This document shows positions 18,486 to 29,365 of a stretch of 64,000 nucleotides of DNA, in pieces (position 1 is the first letter of the stretch; the number at the start of each line of letters is the position of its first letter). A model generated the notes under the pieces. The model did no database searches and was not told where the DNA came from. It saw only the letters and a program-made list of their open reading frames with translations. Origin of the DNA: Cyanobium sp. FGCU6 (GTDB lineage: Bacteria > Cyanobacteriota > Cyanobacteriia > PCC-6307 > Cyanobiaceae). A program made the translations under genes and the position numbers. Location of the stretch: positions 165,898 through 229,897 of the forward strand of contig JANWUR010000004.1 of NCBI GenBank assembly GCA_024958655.1, written 5' to 3'.

Positions 18486-19398
18486 AGGCGGCCCCGACCG
18501 TAGCGGCGCAGGCCGGTGCCGCCTGCTCGGCGATCCAGGCCAGCAGCTCGGCGTTCACCCGTTCCGGAATCTCATCGTGGGGGCAGTGGCCGGCGTCGAG
18601 CACCACCTCCGTGGTGACGGCGGGGGCGTGGCGCAGGAAGCGCTGGCGGCGGCCGGCGGCATCGATCCAGGGATCGCGCTGACCCCAGAGCAGCAGCAGC
18701 GGCGCCTGCAGCTGGGCGAACAGGGCGTCGAGGGGCTCACCGCGGGGAATGTCGAACACGGTGCGGAACACCCCGAAGGCGCCGGGATCGAGGGAGGGGC
18801 GGCGGATCGCCTGCACCAGCTCCTCATCCACATGGGTCTGGTCCACATACACCCGCTGCAGGGTGCGGCGGATCGTGGCGGGCCGGCGCAGGTTCTCGAA
18901 CAGCAGCCGCTGCACCACCACGCTCCTGAGCACGGCACCACCGATGGTGCGGCGCGCGATCGCCCCCCAGCCGCCGGGCGGAGCCTGCTCCTCGCTGAAC
19001 GGACCGGCGGCGTTGAGCAGCACCACCCCGGCCGCCGCCGGGCCGAGGGCGGCGCCGGCGGCCAGGGCCGCATAGCCGCCCAGGGAGTTGCCCACCAGCA
19101 CCGTGGGCCGGCCGATGCGCTCGTTCACGTAGGCCACCAGCTGGTCGCGCCAGAGGGCGCCGCCATAGGCAAGACCGGCGGGCTTGGCGCTGCGGCCGAA
19201 GCCGAGCAGATCGACGGCATGCACCTCGTGGCGGCCGGCCAGCACCGGCACGTTGTGGCGCCAGTGGTCGGTGGAGGCCCCGAAGCCGTGCACCAGCAGC
19301 ACAGCCGGCCCCACGGGATCGGCGGGAGCCCGCCGCAGGCTGTGCACCGGATGCCCCTGGAAGCTCCAGGGAGCAGACGTCCCGGAGGCGTCGGTCAC
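18451..19398 (-). CDS. Alpha/beta-fold hydrolase
   Basis: Encodes 315 residues with oxyanion-loop HGFGAS (37-42), nucleophile elbow GNSLGG with Ser105, an acid in the WGQRDPWID region, and catalytic His in DAGHCPHDEIP. The DLLGFGRSAKP motif and the elbow context match the cyanobacterial and plastid group that includes chlorophyll-dephytylating enzymes (CLD1/pheophytinase-like). That relation is my recognition of motifs, not proof of substrate. Soluble, no signal peptide. It is followed by the overlapping mutarotase-like gene. Confidence 0.88.
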   Translation of the reverse strand: MTDASGTSAPWSFQGHPVHSLRRAPADPVGPAVLLVHGFGASTDHWRHNVPVLAGRHEVHAVDLLGFGRSAKPAGLAYGGALWRDQLVAYVNERIGRPTVLVGNSLGGYAALAAGAALGPAAAGVVLLNAAGPFSEEQAPPGGWGAIARRTIGGAVLRSVVVQRLLFENLRRPATIRRTLQRVYVDQTHVDEELVQAIRRPSLDPGAFGVFRTVFDIPRGEPLDALFAQLQAPLLLLWGQRDPWIDAAGRRQRFLRHAPAVTTEVVLDAGHCPHDEIPERVNAELLAWIAEQAAPACAATVGAACESADAVAALP

Positions 19399-19468
19399 GG
19401 CGAGGAGGCGAAGGGTGGCGCGATGTTAAGGAGCAGGAAACGGGCCACGGGCAGAGCGCCGGGGGGGA

Positions 19469-20029
19469 TCACCGCCAGTCGAGCCAGGGCAGGCAGGGAA
19501 CGATCGCCGGGGTGGCCGCGCGGTAGGCGGCGTAGCCGGGATGGGCGGCGACCAGCCCCTGCTCCTCGCGGCGGGCCTTGCCGCCGAGCACCGCCGCCAG
19601 GGCCAGCAGCAGCAGCAGGTGCAGCAGGCTGCCGAGCAGCACCGCCATGCCGAGGGCGCCGATCAGCACGGCCCGGTAGAGGGGGTGGCGGCAGTGGGCG
19701 TAGGGGCCCTCGGTGACGAGCGGGGCGCCGGGGATCGGATCGGGCAGCGGCGTGAGGCTCGACCCCAGCCCCAGGAACGACTGCAGGGCCAGCAGCAGGG
19801 CGGCGACCACCAGAACCACCCCCAGCAGCCGCAGGGCCGGGGGCCAGACCAGACCCAGGGCCTCAGGTTCCGGCAGGGGAGGCAGCAGCAGGGCGGCGAT
19901 CAACAGCAACTGGGCCGCCAACCACCATTCGCCACGGCGGTTGTCGAGCCAGCCGGCGCGGCTGAACCCCCAGCGCGCCAGCAGCCCGGCGGCGCCTTCT
20001 GCAGGAGCCTCAGGAGGGTTGGTCGACAA
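19469..20029 (-). CDS. Isoprenylcysteine carboxyl methyltransferase-like membrane protein
   Basis: Encodes 186 residues with four or five hydrophobic helices. The motif GPYAHCRHPLYRAVL in the second half is the S-adenosylmethionine-binding signature of the ICMT/PEMT-type integral-membrane methyltransferases. It is followed by a conserved acidic stretch (ARREEQGLVAAHPGYAAY) typical of the C-terminal lobe. The natural substrate of bacterial members is generally unknown. The start overlaps the 3' end of the antiporter gene by 20 nt, so the two are likely co-transcribed. Confidence 0.85.
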   Translation of the reverse strand: MSTNPPEAPAEGAAGLLARWGFSRAGWLDNRRGEWWLAAQLLLIAALLLPPLPEPEALGLVWPPALRLLGVVLVVAALLLALQSFLGLGSSLTPLPDPIPGAPLVTEGPYAHCRHPLYRAVLIGALGMAVLLGSLLHLLLLLALAAVLGGKARREEQGLVAAHPGYAAYRAATPAIVPCLPWLDWR

Positions 20030-21347
20030 GGGCGCCCTGGCGGGAGAGCACCAGTCTGAGCAGGATGGGGGCCAGGAAGGTGGTGCCGATCACCATCAGC
20101 AGGATGGCGGCCTCGAGGGCCGGGGTCAGGATGCCGGCCTGGCTGCCCAGCCCCAGGAAGATCAGGCCCACCTCGCCGCGAGGCATCATCCCGAGACCCA
20201 CCACCAGCCGGTTGGTCTTCTCCTTGCTCCAGTAGCTCCAGCCGGCCGCCACCTTGCCGGCGATCGCCACCACCAGCAGGAAGGCGGCCAGCACCAGACC
20301 CTGGCGGTTGTCGGGATCGAACGGGTTGAGCACCGAGAGGTCCATGGCGGTGCCGATCAGCACGAAGAACACGGTGGCGAACAGGGCCACCAGCGGCTTC
20401 ACCGTTTCCTGGATCGCTTCGGTATGGCGGCTGGCGCTGAGAATCAGGCCGGCGGCGAAGGCCCCCAGGGCAGCCTCCAGGCCGATGGCCTGGGCAGCGA
20501 AGCAGCATAGGGTGAGCACCACGAAGCCGGCCACCACCACCTCGCCCGGGGCCCGCAGCTGATCCAGCACCCAGTCGAAGGCGGGGGCGGCGGTGCGGCT
20601 GAGGAACAGGGCGGCGGCCACGAACACCAGGGCCGCCATCACCAGCTTCAGGATCGGGCCCAGGGAGAAGGAGCCGCCCCCGGCCAGGGCCACCACCACC
20701 GCCAGGATCACGATGCCGAGGATGTCGTCGAGCACGGCGGCGCCGATCACCGTCTGCCCCTCGCGGGTCTTGAGGAACTTGAGCTCGCCGAACACGCTGG
20801 CGGTGATGCCGATGCTGGTGGCGGTCATCGCGGCGCCGGCGAAGATCGCCGGGAAGAGCGGCACGTCAAAGAGAAAGACCAGGCCGGCGGTGCCGAGGGC
20901 GAAGGGCAGCACCACCCCGGTCACCGCCACGGTGGTGGCCTGCACACCCACCGCCACCAGCTCATCGAGTTCGCTCTCGAGGCCGGTGAGAAACAACAGG
21001 GCGTAGAGGCCGAGCTGGGACACGGCCTTGAGGTTGGGGAACGTCTCCTGGTAGATGTCCTGCACCACCTCGGGGGTCACATCCGCGAGCGAGCCCACCA
21101 GGGCCAGCAGTCCGTGGTTCAGCTGGGCATGCGCCTCCGGCGGCAGGATCAGGTGAAAGCCCGACACGCCGATGATCACCCCGGCCACGAGCTCGCCGAG
21201 GATCGTCGGCAGCTCCAGCCGCACCATCAGCTCGGCCAGGGTGCGGGCGGCGAGAAAGATGATCAGGAAACGGCCCACCTGCAGCAGGGTTTCCACCACC
21301 TCCTCCTGGTGGTTGCCGATGGCGAGCAGCAGCGGCGGCAGGGGCAT
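20010..21347 (-). CDS. Cation:proton antiporter (CPA2 family, NapA/KefB-like)
   Basis: Encodes 445 residues with about twelve membrane helices. LPTILGELVAGVIIG is the TM1-like entry. FLTGLESELDEL, ATSIGITASVF and GAAVLDDILGIV with the paired Asp-Asp form the conserved ion-binding region of CPA2 transporters. No C-terminal TrkA-N/RCK domain is attached, unlike KefB. It exchanges Na+ or K+ for H+ across the membrane. I chose the ATG at 21347; a frame extending to 22478 is antisense to glgP and not coding. Divergent from glgP with a 213-nt gap. Confidence 0.9.
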   Translation of the reverse strand: MPLPPLLLAIGNHQEEVVETLLQVGRFLIIFLAARTLAELMVRLELPTILGELVAGVIIGVSGFHLILPPEAHAQLNHGLLALVGSLADVTPEVVQDIYQETFPNLKAVSQLGLYALLFLTGLESELDELVAVGVQATTVAVTGVVLPFALGTAGLVFLFDVPLFPAIFAGAAMTATSIGITASVFGELKFLKTREGQTVIGAAVLDDILGIVILAVVVALAGGGSFSLGPILKLVMAALVFVAAALFLSRTAAPAFDWVLDQLRAPGEVVVAGFVVLTLCCFAAQAIGLEAALGAFAAGLILSASRHTEAIQETVKPLVALFATVFFVLIGTAMDLSVLNPFDPDNRQGLVLAAFLLVVAIAGKVAAGWSYWSKEKTNRLVVGLGMMPRGEVGLIFLGLGSQAGILTPALEAAILLMVIGTTFLAPILLRLVLSRQGALVDQPS

Positions 21348-21560
21348 GGGATTGGTGAAGGAGGCGATGCGCCGGAATCGCGGGACCTTAACCCCAGCAG
21401 CCCGGGGTGTTCGGTTGCTGATCACGCCAAGGCGGCAGAGCGCAAAACGGCTGCGACCGCTACGGTTCTCTCGGGCGTTCCATGAAGGGGGCGGGTGAAT
21501 CCCCTCGCTTCCAGCGCCGTCCGGCGTGACGCCCGACCGCAGGAGACGCCGAACGACGCC

Positions 21561-24083
<2,523 letters not shown>

Positions 24084-24137
24084 GGCTCACGTCACCTCAC
24101 CTTCGCTGCCGCCTCTGAGAAGCCCGATCCCCAGGCC

Positions 24138-24608
24138 TCAGGGGCGGTGGTCGGGGAGATCGGGCGTCTGGTGGAGAAGGCGGTTGAGGCGCAACCGGTC
24201 GGCATTGAGCGGATCGGGGGCCAGCTCCCCGGCCAGCTCGCGGAACTTCTGCTCCACCTCGTCGGGAACACGCACGTCGAAGACGCGTTCCATCAGGGCT
24301 TCGATCGAGAACAGATGGGCGTTGATATTCTCCAGATCGGCCATCGCCTGCTGGATCGGCTCCGTTTCAGCGGTCGTGGCAGCGGCGCCAGGATCGCCAC
24401 CAGGAGCTGCTCCGGCGGTGGGCTCAGGGGCATCGCCGTACTGCTTCTGGAGCTCTTCGAGCACCCGCCCGGCCAGGGTGCGGAACGATTGCAGGGCCGC
24501 CCAGTTGAGCTCCTGCTGCTGACGCAGACTGGGGTTCTCGCGAATCAATCGGTCGTGTTCCCGATAGAAGCGCTGGCAGTCAGGGCATTGGCAGGGCTCT
24601 TCGGGCAC
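24138..24608 (-). CDS. Conserved hypothetical protein with N-terminal cysteine cluster
   Basis: Encodes 156 residues. The N-terminus MPEEPCQCPDCQRFYREHD contains three cysteines (C6, C8, C11) that could bind a metal, followed by helical sequence with coiled-coil-like heptads. A Gly/Ala/Pro linker sits near 60-80, and then a second helical part. I do not recognise the family. It converges on glgP (54-nt gap without an obvious hairpin) and lies 68 nt downstream of another small unknown gene on the same strand. Codon use is like the host. Confidence 0.65.
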   Translation of the reverse strand: MPEEPCQCPDCQRFYREHDRLIRENPSLRQQQELNWAALQSFRTLAGRVLEELQKQYGDAPEPTAGAAPGGDPGAAATTAETEPIQQAMADLENINAHLFSIEALMERVFDVRVPDEVEQKFRELAGELAPDPLNADRLRLNRLLHQTPDLPDHRP

Positions 24609-24676
24609 CGCGTTCCCTTCTCCGATCGGTCCCCATCATGGCATCGAACCGATAGGACCGCCTTGATGCCCGGCCC

Positions 24677-25009
24677 TCAGGCCGCCAGAGGACCAGCGTC
24701 GCCATGGGGTGGGAGGCCGTCGTCGTCGAGGCCGGCCGCATCGGGCAGGGGGATCTCGATCGAACTCACCACGTGGATCACATCGCGCAGCCGCATCGAA
24801 TCGGCGAACCAGCCCATCGCCTGCTCCACATCGCCGCGTCGCTCGGCGTCGGTGGCCTGCTCCTCGTGGGCCTCCGCCAGCAGGGCGAGCCAGCAGAGGC
24901 AGCGGGCCTGCACCACCGAAAGGTCGAGCTCATCGGGCTGGCTGTCGGCGATGCGCTCGCTCTCCTGCTGTACCAGCAGCCGCAGGCGCAGGTCGTGAAG
25001 CTGGGTCAT
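24677..25009 (-). CDS. Small conserved hypothetical protein
   Basis: Encodes 110 residues from the ATG at 25009. The protein is mostly helical and acidic, without membrane segments. Readable pieces are LRLLVQQESERIADSQPDEL near the start, RCLCWLALLAEAHEEQATD, and SMRLRDVIHVVSSIEIPLP. The C-terminal tail is Asp/Gly/Pro-rich. I do not recognise the family. The upstream frame extension to 25411 is low-complexity and unlikely to be translated. It may form a two-gene unit with the downstream Cys-cluster protein. Confidence 0.6.
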   Translation of the reverse strand: MTQLHDLRLRLLVQQESERIADSQPDELDLSVVQARCLCWLALLAEAHEEQATDAERRGDVEQAMGWFADSMRLRDVIHVVSSIEIPLPDAAGLDDDGLPPHGDAGPLAA

Positions 25010-25462
25010 CCGGGCGACGACGACGGACCCCACGCTAGCGGCGGTGCCCGGAATCCAGCAGCCGCCACACGTAGTGCCCACTACGGAACGCAGCGCTGGC
25101 CTTGCGGAAGCGAGCCGGCTCAGAGCCGGGCCCGAGGCCTGGAGCCTGGGAACCCGCGCAGGAAACCATGCCCGTGCTCGCGCAGCGTGCGGCAAGCAAC
25201 CGGGGGGATCGCCATCCCCACTGGGAGGAACGGCGCCACAACGCGCGACGGGGCAAGGGGTTCGGCGACCACCAGGCAGATTGAGCCGTCGCGGAGGCAG
25301 GGTCGGCCTCCCGAGCTTCCCAACAGCCGCCTGTTGAGTCCATCCGTGCCGGTGGGCAGGGATTTTGCAGCACGGTGGTGGCGGTGGCGGTGGTGGGGAC
25401 CCAGAGCCCAACCCGAGCGTCCCTTCCCTGAAAACCGTTGGCAGAACTGGGGGCTTGAAGGA
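25010..25462. other. Non-coding stretch between small ORF and tRNA-Arg
   Basis: No frame here has the codon pattern of its neighbours, and the open frames on both strands are short and low in complexity. I looked for tmRNA, SRP RNA and rRNA signatures and found none. A purine/pyrimidine-skewed GGTGGCGGTGGC run lies near 25376-25397. The promoter of the downstream-oriented small gene should be near its left end. Confidence 0.5.
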
Positions 25463-25536
<74 letters not shown>

Positions 25537-25665
25537 ATAAACCTTGGACCCTTATAGCTTCCTACGAAGCAGCCCGGACGAGTTCAGGGGACCCTGACGA
25601 AAGGGAGGTTGACAGCCTCCGGGTTGACCCTGTAAATTAAGTTGGGTCTGCCTCAGAATCCTCTG

Positions 25666-26358
25666 ATGACAACGCTCCATCGTTCAATGCGATACGCGGG
25701 TGTTCCTGCGTTCCTGGCTCTAAGTGCTTCGATTTTGGCGCCTGTTCCCGTCCAGGCGCAGGCCCTTCCAATTTGCGTCGGCAGCTCCGGCGTCCCACCT
25801 GGAGGTGCTCCACCCCTCGGCATTACGCAACTAGTGCCCTGCCAGATTGGCGATAAAATCTACAGTAATTTTGTGGTTAATGAAGGCAATTTTAATAATG
25901 GCCTTTTTTCGTTCAGCGAAAGTGGTAACGACCACACACTGAATGTTACCACTGTTGGGACACCCTTCGGCATGGGCACATACAGTTTCAGCTATACAGT
26001 TTCAGTAGCTGCTCCTTCTACCAAGTTTATCGAGAGTTTCCGTACAAGCGCTAGTGCCTCAACCGTTGGTGGTGCTGTTTTCAATAAGTCACTTACTACG
26101 GCGCAAACTGCATCCCCTCAAACCGTTAGCTATACAAACACTACCACTGGTCCGGCCAGTCCCCTTGCAGACTTAAGTCCAGCCGTTTCCAGTGCTGTTT
26201 TCACCTCAACCCTTGTCGTAACCAGCGGTACAGTCAACCAGTTCACTGACTCCCTCGTACAGACTACTGATGTACCAGGTCCCCTGCCCATCCTTGGCGC
26301 AGGTGTTGCCTTTGGCTTCTCACGCAATTTGCGTCGTCGCATAGCCGCCACCAGCTGA
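25666..26358 (+). CDS. Secreted protein with PEP-CTERM-like C-terminal sorting signal
   Basis: Encodes 230 residues from the ATG at 25666 (a TTG at 25642 would add 8). An N-terminal signal peptide (hydrophobic VPAFLALSASILAPVPVQA, likely cut after AQA) leads into a Ser/Thr/Asn-rich beta-type secreted domain with two cysteines (CVGSSG and VPCQIG regions). The C-terminus is VPGPLPILGAGVAFGF followed by SRNLRRRI. This is a Pro-rich motif, hydrophobic helix and Arg cluster, as in PEP-CTERM-type proteins processed by exosortase-like enzymes. The function of the body is unknown. The base composition is clearly more AT-rich than the flanking genes, suggesting recent acquisition. A strong terminator follows. 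Confidence 0.8.
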   Translation: MTTLHRSMRYAGVPAFLALSASILAPVPVQAQALPICVGSSGVPPGGAPPLGITQLVPCQIGDKIYSNFVVNEGNFNNGLFSFSESGNDHTLNVTTVGTPFGMGTYSFSYTVSVAAPSTKFIESFRTSASASTVGGAVFNKSLTTAQTASPQTVSYTNTTTGPASPLADLSPAVSSAVFTSTLVVTSGTVNQFTDSLVQTTDVPGPLPILGAGVAFGFSRNLRRRIAATS

Positions 26359-26399
26359 CAATTTGGTCAGTGTTTAGGTTGTTCATCTCCATTCCCATA

Positions 26400-26429
26400 A
26401 TTCCCCTCTTACATGGGGAATTTTTTTTT
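26400..26429 (+). terminator. Rho-independent terminator of the sorting-signal gene
   Basis: Stem ATTCCCC/GGGGAAT (26400-26406 with 26415-26421) around an 8-nt loop, followed by a run of nine T. It lies 42 nt after the stop at 26358 and ahead of the next gene, so it separates the two transcription units. Confidence 0.88.
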
Positions 26430-26490
26430 GGGAAAAGGTTGCCTATCATTTTCTCTGCATCTGCCAAATCCACGCTCCTTTGTTGTCTTT

Positions 26491-27234
26491 ATGGCCCTAA
26501 ATCTAGGCCCAGCAAACTTTGATCCCAGCGCTAGAAGATCCAGCTCGTTTGCTCTCTCCAGGATGCTCTGGATCGGCAGCCTCGTGCTGCTGGGCACCTC
26601 TACCACCACGATTGTGTTCTCAGCCTTTCCCTTTCAGCCCATACGCCCGGAGTGGCAGATGAAAATGGTGGCCACCCTTCTCGGATCAGGAGTCACCGGA
26701 CTGATCGGAGCTCTGTTCGCCCAACTTTCCTTTCTGGCAGACAGATCCCGCAACAACCCCAGGAAGAAAGGCGTCCAACTGATACGCAAGCTTGCTGGCT
26801 TTGTCGCCATTGGCTATTTGCTGCTCGTGCCCATTCAGATGGTAGCCGGCTTCAGTCTCCTCCGCCAAACGGCCCAACAGGAGAACCAACCAAAGATTCA
26901 ATGGGGCAAATTTCGCAGCAGGATATTAGCCACTGAATCCGAAGCAGAGCTTCGCGAGTTTCTAGCCCAACTCCCAAATCCAACTTCCTTGCCGGAGAAC
27001 CTTGGGAGTTCGCTGCAGCAATTCAAGCAAAACCTTATAACTGACATTGACGCAAGATTTGCTGCGCGGGCTACCGAGATCCAAAAGGCACAGGCCGAAC
27101 GATTTAAAAACTTTCTGCTTGAAACCGCCCGTGGCATCATTCAGTCCCTGCTGTTCGCCGCCGGTTTTCTTGCCATCTCGAAACAGGATCAGAGGCTGCC
27201 TGTACTCGGAGATGTCAATCAGGCCTACCCCTGA
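26491..27234 (+). CDS. HpsJ-like membrane protein
   Basis: Encodes 247 residues from the ATG at 26491 (an upstream ATG at 26413 lies inside the terminator). Three hydrophobic helices fill the first half: MLWIGSLVLLGTSTTTIVFS, ATLLGSGVTGLIGALFAQL and AGFVAIGYLLLVPIQMVAGF. A soluble helical region (about 125-205) and a last C-terminal helix, GIIQSLLFAAGFLAI, follow. Placement of a P-EWQ motif between helices 1 and 2 resembles HpsJ-family proteins linked to cyanobacterial exopolysaccharide and sorting systems. This is recognition by pattern only. AT-richer than the host. Neighbour of the secreted sorting-signal protein. Confidence 0.68.
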   Translation: MALNLGPANFDPSARRSSSFALSRMLWIGSLVLLGTSTTTIVFSAFPFQPIRPEWQMKMVATLLGSGVTGLIGALFAQLSFLADRSRNNPRKKGVQLIRKLAGFVAIGYLLLVPIQMVAGFSLLRQTAQQENQPKIQWGKFRSRILATESEAELREFLAQLPNPTSLPENLGSSLQQFKQNLITDIDARFAARATEIQKAQAERFKNFLLETARGIIQSLLFAAGFLAISKQDQRLPVLGDVNQAYP

Positions 27235-27296
27235 ACCATGAGCCTCTGCTCCTCGGCAGCACGCCCCTGGTCTCCTCCTGCCGGTAGCCTGCAGTC

Positions 27297-27716
27297 GAAA
27301 GCAGGTGAGGTGATCGCGGCCGGCGCTTCGCTCCCACGGGAGCCGATCAGCCGGCTGAGGAAAGTCCGGGCTCCCCAAGGACCAGGCCTGCCGGGTAATC
27401 CCCGGTGCGGGCGACCGTGAGGACAGTGCCACAGAAACACACCGCCGATGGCCGCCGGGCCTGCCCGGCGGCACAGGCAAGGGTGCAAGGGTGCGGTAAG
27501 AGCGCACCAGCGGCATCGAGAGGTGCCGGCTCGGTAAACCCCGGCCGGGAGCAAGGCCAGGGCTTCGGCCCGGGAGACAAGGGTTGGTCCTTTGCCCGTC
27601 TCCTTCCATCAGAGCCGCTCGAGACCGCCGGTGACGGCGGTCCTAGACAGATGGTCACCCCCGCCCCGGCCTCCGGGCTGGAGCGGTGAACAGAACCCGG
27701 CTTACGTCCTGCTTTC
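27297..27716 (+). ncRNA. rnpB: RNase P RNA (M1-type ribozyme)
   Basis: The catalytic RNA that trims the 5' leaders of tRNA precursors. P1 is formed by GAAAGCAGG (27297-27305) with CCTGCTTTC (27708-27716). The conserved core GAGGAAAGTCCGGGCTCC is at about 27356, the AGAGCGCACCAGCGGC and GGTAAACCCC core blocks are near 27504-27541, and the 3' block CAGAACCCGGCTTA is near 27691-27704. The total length is about 420 nt, normal for cyanobacteria. No protein-coding frame fits. rnc follows 4 nt later on the same strand. Confidence 0.95.
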
Positions 27717-27720
27717 CCCC

Positions 27721-28434
27721 ATGGACAACGCCCGTCGCCTTCAGCTGAGAGCACTGCTCCAGCAGCTCGGTCTCGATTCCCCCAGCGTGATGGAGCCGAT
27801 CGACGAGGCCCTCACCCATACCTCCGCCGGTCTGGCCCGCAACCACGAACGCCTCGAATTCCTCGGCGACGCGGTGCTGCGCCTGGCCGCCGCCGAGTTC
27901 CTTGAGCGTGAACATCCCCAGCTCAGCGTCGGCCAACGCTCCAGCCTGCGCGCCCAGCTCGTGAGCGACCGCTGGCTGGCGGAGCTGGCCGACACCTGTG
28001 GCCTCGAACCGGCCCTGCGGATCGGCGCGATCGCCGGCGGCGACCGAGCTGGCCGCGCCACCGTTCGCGCCGAATGCGCCGAAGCCCTGGTGGGCGGCCT
28101 CTACGAAGCCTGGGGCGGAGGCACCAACGGCCTGGCAGCCATTCACCGCTGGCTCACACCGCACTGGCGCCTTGCCGCCGCCGACCAGCTCGCCGATCCC
28201 CATCGCCACAACTGGAAGACGGCTCTCCAGGAATGGAGCCAGGGTCAGGGGCTGGGCCTGCCCGCCTACCGCTGCGAGGAACGCAGCCGCAGCCACGGCG
28301 ACCCGCGCCGTTTCCACTGCCGGGTGGCTGCGGGCCCGCTGGCCGGTGAAGGCTGGGGCGGTTCACGCCGCGAGGCCGAGCAGCAGGCGGCCCGCAGTGC
28401 CCTGAAGCTGCTCAGGCCGCCTGCAGGGTGCTGA
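27721..28434 (+). CDS. rnc: Ribonuclease III
   Basis: Cuts double-stranded RNA in rRNA and mRNA processing. The 237-residue protein has the catalytic signature ERLEFLGDAVLRL at 43-55 with the metal-binding Glu/Asp. A further acidic site lies in ECAEALVGGLYEAWG, and the C-terminal double-stranded RNA-binding domain starts at about 160 (WKTALQEWSQ to the end). The ATG at 27721 follows rnpB after 4 nt, so the two RNA-processing genes may share a transcript. The 3' end overlaps ndhS on the opposite strand by 23 nt. Confidence 0.95.
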   Translation: MDNARRLQLRALLQQLGLDSPSVMEPIDEALTHTSAGLARNHERLEFLGDAVLRLAAAEFLEREHPQLSVGQRSSLRAQLVSDRWLAELADTCGLEPALRIGAIAGGDRAGRATVRAECAEALVGGLYEAWGGGTNGLAAIHRWLTPHWRLAAADQLADPHRHNWKTALQEWSQGQGLGLPAYRCEERSRSHGDPRRFHCRVAAGPLAGEGWGGSRREAEQQAARSALKLLRPPAGC

Positions 28435-28591
28435 GCGGAAGGGTCACCAGCTTGTCCCAGTTGCCGCCCTCGAACAGCACCGCCGCCTTGCGGCCGCTGA
28501 TCCGCTGCACGAAGCCCTTGTAGCCGTCGTAGATCGAAGTGATGTCGCGCACCACCACGGTGGAGCCGGGCAGGATCAAGGCGGTGGCCAT
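28412..28591 (-). CDS. ndhS: NAD(P)H dehydrogenase subunit S (NDH-1, ferredoxin-binding)
   Basis: Encodes 59 residues forming a single SH3-like domain: [20 protein letters not shown] followed by [20 protein letters not shown] and a short C-terminal tail. It matches NdhS, the peripheral NDH-1 subunit that receives electrons from ferredoxin in cyclic electron flow. The ATG at 28591 gives the expected [10 protein letters not shown] start; longer frames to 28843 are not conserved. The gene overlaps the end of rnc tail-to-tail by 23 nt. Divergent from rimM (142-nt gap). Confidence 0.92.
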   Translation of the reverse strand: MATALILPGSTVVVRDITSIYDGYKGFVQRISGRKAAVLFEGGNWDKLVTLPLSTLQAA

Positions 28592-28733
28592 CACGGCGGA
28601 AGGGCAGACCGCCCAATCCTCGCGCATTCCAGCGCTGCTGGGGTCCGGGCCTCGCGGCGGCCGGCGGAGCAGGAGGCGGCGGATCACGGGCGATGATCGG
28701 AGCTCAGGGCCCAGCAGCGGAGCCAGCGCATCG

Positions 28734-29294
28734 ATGACCCAACCCTGCCCCGAGCTGCTGGTGGTGGGTCGGCTGGTGGCCGCCCAGGGCCTCAAGGGTG
28801 AGCTGCGCGTGCTGCCCCTCAGCGATTTCCCCGAGCGCTTCACCCGCCCCGGCCCCCGCTGGCTGCGGGCCCCCGGCGGTCAGGCGCGGCCGGTCACGCT
28901 CGAGGCCGGGCGCCAGCTGCCGGGCAAGGAGCTGTTCGTGGTGCGGCTCGGCGGCATCGACCAGCGCACCGCCGCCGAGGCCGTGGTAGGGCAGGAGCTG
29001 CTGGTGGAAGCCAGTGATCGCCTTCCCCTGGCCCCGGGGGAGTTCCACCTGCTCGATCTGGTGGGGCTGGAGGTGCGGCTGCTGACCGACGCCGCCGACC
29101 CCGCCTCCGCGGGCCCTCCCCTCGGCCGCGTCACCGACCTGATCCACGCCGGCAACGACCTGCTGGAGGTGGAACTCACCCAGCCCGGCGCACCCCGGGT
29201 GCTGATTCCCTTCGTGCAGGCGATCGTGCCCGAGGTGCGGCTCACCGAGGGCTGGATCGGCCTCACCCCGCCCCCCGGCCTGCTCGATCTCTGA
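28734..29294 (+). CDS. rimM: Ribosome maturation factor RimM
   Basis: Assists 30S subunit maturation and binds ribosomal protein S19. The 186-residue protein has the N-terminal domain signature [16 protein letters not shown] and LSDFPERF, then the PRC-barrel half from about 100 with [27 protein letters not shown] and a C-terminal PPPGLLDL. The ATG at 28734 is chosen because the frame upstream (to 28539) is antisense to ndhS. It is followed by manC with 71 nt between. Confidence 0.94.
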   Translation: MTQPCPELLVVGRLVAAQGLKGELRVLPLSDFPERFTRPGPRWLRAPGGQARPVTLEAGRQLPGKELFVVRLGGIDQRTAAEAVVGQELLVEASDRLPLAPGEFHLLDLVGLEVRLLTDAADPASAGPPLGRVTDLIHAGNDLLEVELTQPGAPRVLIPFVQAIVPEVRLTEGWIGLTPPPGLLDL

Positions 29295-29365
29295 GACACC
29301 GCCCCGGCCAGGCCCCTTCCGGTTGAATGGGGGTCCCTCCGGCGCGGCAGCGAACGGCCCTGGCC

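Noticed and set aside
25010..25462. Possible small RNA gene such as SRP RNA or tmRNA
   Set aside because: None of the conserved blocks of those RNAs is present on either strand.
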